DNA of 64,000 nt from Cytidiella melzeri (lineage: Eukaryota > Basidiomycota > Agaricomycetes > Polyporales > Irpicaceae): the NCBI GenBank assembly GCA_022592445.1, contig JABYQR010000137.1, positions 1-64,000 of the forward strand, read 5' to 3'. The notes below the pieces were generated by a model that saw only the letters and a program-made list of their open reading frames with translations, made no database searches and was not told the DNA's origin. Position numbers and translations under genes: made by a program. Positions 57,341-64,000 of this stretch are shown one piece after another. Each line of letters opens with the position of its first letter. Positions within the stretch are counted from its first letter, which is position 1.

Positions 57341-58700
57341 ATCGCAATCTCGCTAGATATCTCGATGATATCCATTGCCACAGCGCTGTAACCACCGGAT
57401 CCTGAATAATCACTGTTGAAATCCACTGCCTGCAATATTACGCAGCAGTCTATGAGAGAAATATCTGCACCGTTCGGTTCTGCTGACTAGGCGTGCTGTT
57501 GTTAAGGTAGATATCGTTTTTCGGAATTTCACGCAGCATACTGAATAGCATTCCATCAACTTGTTCTAGGGATCTTTCGTCCGACGTCCTGCGTACACGC
57601 ACTGGTTTAACTTGGTCGTCACCCTACTGACTGACAGTGTTAGCATCAGATTCCACAAGGCAGATCCAACGAGGGAAGAGTCTCTCACGTCGTCTTGGGT
57701 GAGTATCATGGATGAGTTGGATGCCGTTCAATGTCGAGTATAGCATTGTGTGTAGGCAAACCGCTTCGTGGAACACAAACTCAGCAAGATATGAGCAACG
57801 CGCGACGGCGAAGTATTCGCGAGAATCTACCCGTCCTACTAATAGTATTCAAAGACTTTTACGGATAACTGCAGCCCTGAAGCTTGTTCCGTATCGGCAT
57901 GTGGTCAGAGCAGGAGAAGTCGAGCACTAGAACTGACCGTCGAGCAGGTAAGCTCTTGGTATCTTCAGACCAAAACTGTATTCTCAACTAATCTCTACAG
58001 TCACACCAGGCATGTAGCAGCTTGCGTCACAACGTGCAATCACGAAGACGCAATTTCTTCTGGTCAAATCCTTCATCAGCTGAAATATACTTCGGGAGAT
58101 TCGAGGACTGCCAGCTCCAGTAAGCTCAGTGTTCATATGACCATACAACTTCTTCGCGGAAATAGGACGTTAAGTTGGAGCCATCGAGGATCTTATTCTG
58201 CCGTCGCTTTAAACATGCGGAAGTTCGAAGTCCCAGCTCAAGTTGATTGATGTCGAGCTCACCTGGCCAAGAGCATGTGTGTCGCCACCGTCCAATGCTA
58301 CCCGAAGTGTAACCGCATCTTCCATAGTGCGCAGAGTATCGTCGGGTTTACCCCTCATTTTCCCGCGACAACCTGTGCGGGGTGTTTAAGGTAACGTGAA
58401 AATCCTTTTTCATTAGTGCACCATGATCGCTCACGCGTTTACCCCAGAAACTACTTTGGGCGCAAAGTATGCTGTTCCATCTACGAACCTCGATACTACC
58501 TGCGCGACTACATTTCGGCGAGCACATCAACGAATCATGTCCGACGCTATTGATGCCGAGAATCACGAGACTGATGCTCGTATATTGGCTACTCGTCCGT
58601 CTGCACTCGTGGGTTCGGATCAGGTATAAAACTCACTGTCAAGTGATACGTCCTCTTACCACAAGAGGTCCGGAACGTTGTACCTGACTCTTTGGGGGTG
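57341..58700 (-). pseudogene. Possible unknown minus-strand gene or gene remnant
   Basis: Several coding-looking stretches on the minus strand. MRGKPDDTLRTMEDAVTLRVA lies near 58340; YISADEGFDQKKLRLRDCTFG then LKIPRAYLLDG at 58100-57950; and FHEAVCLHTMLYSTLNGIQ at about 57750. RVRRTSDERSLEQVDGMLF and LREIPKNDIYLNN follow near 57570-57480, and AMDIIEISSEIAIQESMHN ends at a TAA near 57341. Possible GT-AG introns link some of them, but the 57800-57590 frame contains a TAG (near 57626), and no continuous model results. It is either a real gene that I have not spliced correctly or a decayed one. No family recognised. The rest of 57262-59163 shows nothing. Confidence 0.3.
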
Positions 58701-59163
58701 CGCTATGTGAGTTTCAAGCTTAGTGGTTGACAAGGCGATGCAATACTAATCAGCTGTAGCGGCCGACACACCAATTAGATTGTAACTACTGGGGGGATAC
58801 AGGTACTAGAGTCTAAGCATACGCCTAAACCCCGCATCGCCTTGCAAGGGGGCACCAGCCATTTTCCGGTAAAATTTCTCGAGCAAAATGCGATTGTGTT
58901 ATCGGCTAACCGAGCTTGTACCGAGGTCGAAAGTAGCTCACCGGACATTCGCTGTCGTAGCTCGAACCAGTCGTCGAAGAATTCTTTCAGGTGCACAGTA
59001 TAGCCTCGTGACCTTCCACAGAACGTCCGTCTCTCAGCAACTGACCCCTCCCGACGTCTATCCGCACCCAGTGCTCGGGTCTACGCCGGAACTTTTATAA
59101 TATTCTCTGGCTCTGACCTGTTCTGACAGCAACATCTGACGAGCTGGCTATGCTACCTTTCTG

Positions 59164-59170
59164 TATATAA
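59164..59170 (+). promoter_or_regulatory. TATA box of the cellobiohydrolase gene
   Basis: TATATAA about 66 bp before the ATG, a normal distance for a highly induced fungal secreted-enzyme gene. A GCGGGG-type site on the minus strand (58830-58835) matches the CreA/Mig1 carbon-repression consensus, but a single such site proves little. Confidence 0.6.
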
Positions 59171-59235
59171 GCGACCATGCGAAAGTCGAAAGTTCTGTAG
59201 GCTTCACATCCCACTGAGATTATCCTTCCGGTACA

Positions 59236-61079
59236 ATGAAGTCTGCCGCCTTCCTTTCTGCGCTCGCCGCTCTCCTTCCAGTATATGTCGCTGGCCAAGC
59301 AGCAGAATGGGGTCAATGCGGTGGTATAGGCTGGAGTAATTTATATTCCATCCTGTCGACCGAAGTCTTTCGCTGAATCCGAGATATAGCTGGCGCAACC
59401 ACCTGCGTTGCCGGAACGTCTTGCACGGTTTTAAACGATTACTATTCACAGTGTCTGTAAGTAGAGACTAACGGACCTTCACTGAACTTCGCTCACCCGT
59501 TTCGGATACATAGTCCTGGAGCTGCCAGTGCAACCTCAGCGTCATCCACATCCAAGCCTGCCTCTAGTTCCACTTCCAAGCCTGTCTCTAGTTCCACCTC
59601 CAAGCCGTCCTCTAGTTCCTCTAGCGCACCCTCGTCGGCCCCTAGTAGTGCACCATCTTCCACTCCTACACCCTCTGCTAGCAACCCGTGGACTGGCTAT
59701 GAGGTATGTGTCGCTTAGACCGGCTTCAAATGATTCAATGTTGATGGCGGTTTGAATCAAGATTTTCCTGTCCCCTTACTACGCCGCTGAAGTTGCCGCG
59801 GCGGCGGAGCAGATCACCGACTCCACTCTTGCGGCCAAAGCAGCGAGTGTTGCCAACATTCCGACATTCACCTGGCTCGGTATGTGCGCTTCGCGAATGC
59901 AAAGCAAGTGTACTGATGACCTGTGCAGACTCTGTCTCTAAGCTCCCTGATCTTACACAGTACTTGGCCGCTGCTAGCGCTCTTGGAAAGTCTACTGGTA
60001 CCAAGCAGCTTCTCCAGATCGTTATTTACGATTTGCCCGACCGTGATTGCGCTGCCAAAGCCTCTAATGGAGAGTTTACCATTGCCGACAATGGACAAGC
60101 CAACTACGAAAACTACATTGACCAGATCGTTGCAGCTATCACGCGTAAGTGTAATTATCACTTGCGATAAACGGTGCTGTAACCTTTTGTGTCTAGAATA
60201 CCTTGATGTCCGTGTTGTGGCGGTCTACGAGCCTGATTCACTTGCCAACTTGGTGACCAACTTGAGCGTGCAGAAGTGCGCCAATGCCCAGACGACCTAC
60301 CTCGCCTGTGCCAACTATGCTCTGAAGGCACTCGCGGGCGCTGGCGTATACTTGTACATGGATGCTGGACACGCCGGATGGCTTGGCTGGCCCGCCAACT
60401 TGAGTCCTGCTGCACAGCTCTTCACTCAGGTCTGGACCAACGCCGGAAAGTCGCCGTTTATCAAGGGCCTTGCTACCAGTGCGTGATGAAAACTTACTAT
60501 CTAAGAATTGACCACTGAGTTGCATGCTGCAGATGTCGCAAACTACAACGCGTTGAGCGCCGCCACTCCCGACCCCATCACACAGGGAAACCCTAATTAC
60601 GATGAGATTCACTACATAAACGTAAGTTCGCGCCGGGTCACGCAGTTCAGACAAAAATCTCACACAACAAACCTTAGGCCCTGGCTCCAGTTCTCTCTTC
60701 GGCTGGCTTCTCCGCCACCTTCATCGTCGACCAGGGTCGTTCCGGCCAGCAGAACCTCCGTCAGGCGTGGGGTGACTGGTGCAACATCAAGAACGCTGGC
60801 TTCGGTATTCGCCCTACGACCAACACCGGCTCTTCGCTCATCGACTCCATTGTCTGGGTCAAGCCAGGAGGTGAATGTGACGGTACTTCCAACTCATCTT
60901 CGCCTCGCTACGACTCTACCTGCTCCTTGGTAAGCCTGGTTTTCTCGTCAATGTATGTTGCCAAATAACAAATTTTCTGTGTTCAATAGTCCGATGCTGC
61001 CCAACCTGCTCCGGAAGCTGGCACCTGGTTCCAGGCCTACTTCCAGACGCTCGTCTCTCAGGCCAACCCATCTCTCTGA
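59236..61079 (+). CDS. cel6A: Secreted cellobiohydrolase, GH6 with N-terminal CBM1 (Cel6A)
   Basis: Signal peptide MKSAAFLSALAALLPVYVAG, then a CBM1 cellulose-binding domain split by two introns: AAEWGQCGGIGW|TGATTC and VAGTSC…DYYSQCL with its disulfide Cys and flat aromatic face. The Ser/Thr/Pro linker holds a tandem STSKPxSS repeat. The GH6 domain follows from NPWTGYE: YDLPDRDCAAKASNGEF with the catalytic acid region, VVAVYEPDSLANLVTN, GHAGWLGWPANLSPAAQLF, and near the end IVDQGRSGQQNLRQAWGDWCN and WVKPGGECDGTS. The chain ends ANPSL. It cuts cellobiose from non-reducing chain ends outside the cell. About ten short introns. Confidence 0.95.
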
Positions 61080-61464
61080 ACGTCGGGCTGTTCAAGGTCC
61101 CTACGCGGGCAAAAAAAAGAGGTTGAGCAACATAGAAAAAGTTGTGGGTCAAATCTCTGTAGCGTTCGCTTTATTCCAAATGCATCTGTGATATTTCATG
61201 GGGGAGGGACCAACTCAGATGTTTGATCTCACCCGGAAGGACTTGGGCCAGAAAAACGTCCCTCTTGAGAGCAGGCAGAGAATACTGATCATGATGGTTG
61301 GAAAACAGAGTGTAATTATAATAATTCACAGTAAGTGTAAGAGAGACAAGAAAATCAAAACTATCCATTACGACGACAGCGCAACGATGGCCAAAGAGAT
61401 GTAGCATAGGCTGATAGGAGCGCGCAGCACGATTACCGAAGTACGTATGAAACACGAATAGCCC

Positions 61465-63485
61465 TCAATGTTGTGACCAGTTGATGCTGTTGATATCAAT
61501 ACCTTCTTGTACCATCTCCCACAATGGGCTAATTCGGCAATTGGTTATTATTTCTTATGACAATGTCAATAATTGATGGAGCTTACCTCATGTCGCGCAG
61601 ACGTTGCACAACTGCTACGATTCTATCTACGACGAAGTCGATCTCCGCTTCGGTGGTGAAGCGGCCGATACCGAATCGGAGAGACGAATGTGCCATGTCC
61701 TCGGCAGCGCCTTCCATCGACATATGAGCCATTGTCAATAGGAGGAGAGGGAAACGACTTACCGAGGGCCCGTAATACATACGATGGTTCAAGCGATGCC
61801 GAGGTGCAAGCGCTTCCGGATGACAGGGCAATATCCTATGAAACAGTTACAGAAAGATCGACGAGCAGTTAATTTTACGAACCCACCTTCAATGCCATCA
61901 GCAAGCTTTCGCCCTCCACATATGCAAAGCTAAGGTTGACACAGCCATGGTACCCATTCACATCTCCGTTCCGAATGACATGCTCAACCTGTGCGTTGAT
62001 CTTGTTAACGAGGCGGTCGGAGAGCTCCTTGATACGAGCACTGTCGCGCTGCAAGAATGATGGTTCAACAAAAATTCTGAACATTCCCCCAGGAAAATGA
62101 ACAATCCAGATGCTCAGTACCCCTGCACCAATGTCTTCGCTTAGCTGGCGGGCACAGAGATATAAAGTCATCCATCCTAGCCACGAAGCTCCTTTTCTCC
62201 GATAGCGGAAAACGTGCATTTATCGTCACAGCAGTGATGATAGAGGTGGACTCACCGCCATCTCCAATTTGGCAAGTCGAGCAGCTTCGCCTATACCAAC
62301 GACGAGAGGAGTCGCAAGCGTCCCGCTTCGTAGACCGCGCTCTTGTCCACCTCCGTTGATAATTGGCTCCAGGCGGACACGAGGTCGTCTCCTAACATAA
62401 GCGGCGCCAATACCCTTGGGCCCGTACAACTTGTGACCAGAAATACTCATCACGTCAATGTTCATTTCGTTGACATCAATGGGCACTTTGCCAACCGCTT
62501 GTGCAGCATCCGTGTGGAAGTAGATGCCACGATATTGGCGCAGAAGCTGTCCTATTTCCTTTATGGGCTGTATAACCCCTGTCTCGTTGTTGACCGTCAT
62601 AATGGAAACAATTGAAGTGTCAGGCCGGATGGCGGCTTTGAGCTCCTCCATTTTTATGATGCCATCTTGTTGCACGGGTAAGTATGTGACATCAAATCCT
62701 TCTTCCTGCAACTTGCGGCACGAGTCAAGGACACATTTGTGCTCCTGCATGTGCATTAATACATTGTGATTGCCGCAAGCTATGTTGGCATACCGTCTGT
62801 GTGGTTATAATGTGACGCTTGCGCTCCTTGTGGAAACGGGCAACACCCTTGAGCGCCAGATTGTTCGACTCTGTAGCTCCTGACGTGAAAATGATGTCCT
62901 TAGGATCTGCTCTGATGAGGTCTGCTATATGCTACATAAAGGGTTTGAGAACGGCATGATAGAGTTGAACGCCGACTGACCTTCCGTGCATCCTCCACAG
63001 CTGTTTCCGCTTCCCAGCCATATGCGTGGGTCCTGCTATGTGGATTACCGTACTGATCTGTCATATACGGGAGCATCGCATCAAGAACACGAGGGTCTAC
63101 GGGCGTCGTTGCCTATTCACGAATGGTAAGAGCTACGAGATGTAATGATTCCACGCATGTCAACACACGGACCTGCATATCGAGGTAAATTGGCCTTGCT
63201 TTGCTATCCAAACCATCCTCTCTTTTCGGTGCCTCCAGCTTAAAACCAAGCATATCTGCAACATAAGTGAGCACGGTGGAAGCTGAGATCCCAAAAGTTC
63301 AACTTCTTACCTTCTCTTGGTGTAAAATACGCATCGTCTTGGTAGGTCGAGGGCACGTCGACCACACTGGCGCGATCAGCACCGGACGGCTGGACGTATG
63401 TGCGTCGGGCCGCTGCCACTAGAAGCCTGGCAGACGATGGCCTTGATACTGTCCGACGTACACCGCTGGACACTCGGGAGAGCAT
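61465..63485 (-). CDS. nfs1: Mitochondrial cysteine desulfurase NFS1
   Basis: About eight exons. A basic presequence ([20 protein letters not shown]) precedes the aminotransferase class V fold: [53 protein letters not shown] and EHKCVLDSC. The PLP Lys lies in [11 protein letters not shown] and the catalytic Cys loop reads [20 protein letters not shown], the desulfurase signature. The C-terminus is [21 protein letters not shown]. With Isd11 and frataxin it donates sulfur to Isu1 for Fe-S cluster assembly; it is essential. The last exon lies beyond a 65-bp intron (61582-61530 region). It is divergent from the SR gene across 267 bp. Confidence 0.95.
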
Positions 63486-63752
63486 TGTGCGTGGATGGCG
63501 GTAGGATGGTGGTGGTCAGAACGTGGGAAACGACAGAACGCAACGACGCCCGGCCGATGCTGACGGATTTATCAGATAGTCACGAGCCGGCCCATTGCGC
63601 GGCACTACGGCGCCATTTATCTCCGGCCGATGCCGTGCAAGATCTACCGGTCGCCGTAATGGTCACGTGGAGCGCACGGACCATGCTAGCGCTTTCCTTT
63701 TGATGTCGCGTTGGTGTGTTGAACTTTGGTAACCCTTCTCTCTCAAACCACC

Positions 63753-64000
63753 ATGGCAAGACGTCTCTACCTTGGCCGTACGCTTCCCTTCGCCGTGCTC
63801 GTCGTTCCTCGGCCATGGTCCTGATAACATTTTTTAGGCCTCCCCCCGGATGCTCGTGCTGAAGATGTCTCCAAATTCTTCGACGGTTACGGCCGCATCG
63901 TCGACTGCCGCGTCATGACAGGTTTGTGCCGACGGCAACTGCGCACATACCATCCACTGAGGAACGTCCCCTAGGCTTTGGTTTCGTAGAGTTTGAAAGT
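63753..64000 (+). CDS. SR-type RRM splicing factor (5' part, cut by window end)
   Basis: Exon 1 (MARRLYLG) joins exon 2 through a 50-bp intron (GGCC|gtacgc to ttttag|GC), giving RLPPDARAEDVSKFFDGYG, an RRM with RNP2 in the first exon. RNP1 begins GFGFVEFES at the window end after a second intron. The short N-terminus directly entering the RRM is typical of SR proteins such as fission yeast Srp2; the RS tail would lie outside the window. Confidence 0.75.

Overview
The window is nuclear DNA of a filamentous basidiomycete, most likely an agaricomycete saprotroph. Protein-coding genes are cut by many 50-70 bp GT-AG introns with CTRAC-type branch sites, neighbours are closely packed on both strands, there is a GH6 cellobiohydrolase with a fungal CBM1, and the transposons (Ty3/gypsy elements, one a chromodomain chromovirus, plus a Ty1/copia element) are typical of Agaricomycotina. 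I could not fix the genus. Exon structures were spliced by eye, so individual junctions may be off.

Layout. (1) 1-8.86 kb is repeat-derived: a decayed minus-strand gypsy element cut by the left window edge, with a solo LTR inside its gag; then an interleaved inverted-repeat complex (6.08-7.63 kb) and a gene-free purine-rich stretch. (2) 8.86-21.1 kb is a gene island: mitochondrial SAP-domain protein (AIM34-like), two unknown conserved-looking genes, a large putative nuclear regulator, a coiled-coil protein, a Gfo/Idh/MocA oxidoreductase, an aprataxin-like HIT/zinc-finger protein and a SAM methyltransferase. (3) 21.26-34.91 kb is a nested transposon cluster. A minus-strand chromovirus (target duplication CATAC) had its integrase split by a plus-strand copia element (TAACC). 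The copia was itself split by a solo LTR (GATGG) and by a TIR element in its 3' LTR. A 172-bp foldback MITE sits in the chromovirus 5' LTR. (4) 35.2-64 kb is a second gene island: RRM protein, nuclear cap-binding CBP20, Cys/His protein, class I/II aminotransferase, two tandem arginases sharing a 485-bp identical tract, OPT oligopeptide transporter, UBLCP1-type phosphatase, CSN8, NECAP-like endocytic adaptor, GH6 cellobiohydrolase, cysteine desulfurase NFS1 and the start of an SR-type RRM protein.

How genes work together. Most are housekeeping genes without operon logic. Arginases and the peptide transporter both serve nitrogen acquisition; CBP20 and the SR protein act in RNA processing; CSN8 and UBLCP1 act on ubiquitin-proteasome regulation; AIM34-like and NFS1 are mitochondrial. 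Several pairs are divergent with 250-410 bp shared promoters (AIM34/10095 gene, CSN8/NECAP, NFS1/SR protein).

I found no tRNA, rRNA or CRISPR. The most unusual structures are the multi-level nested insertion (every level closable by eye from its duplication), the gene-fragment-carrying TIR element, the arginase conversion tract and a 6-nt micro-exon in the NECAP gene.
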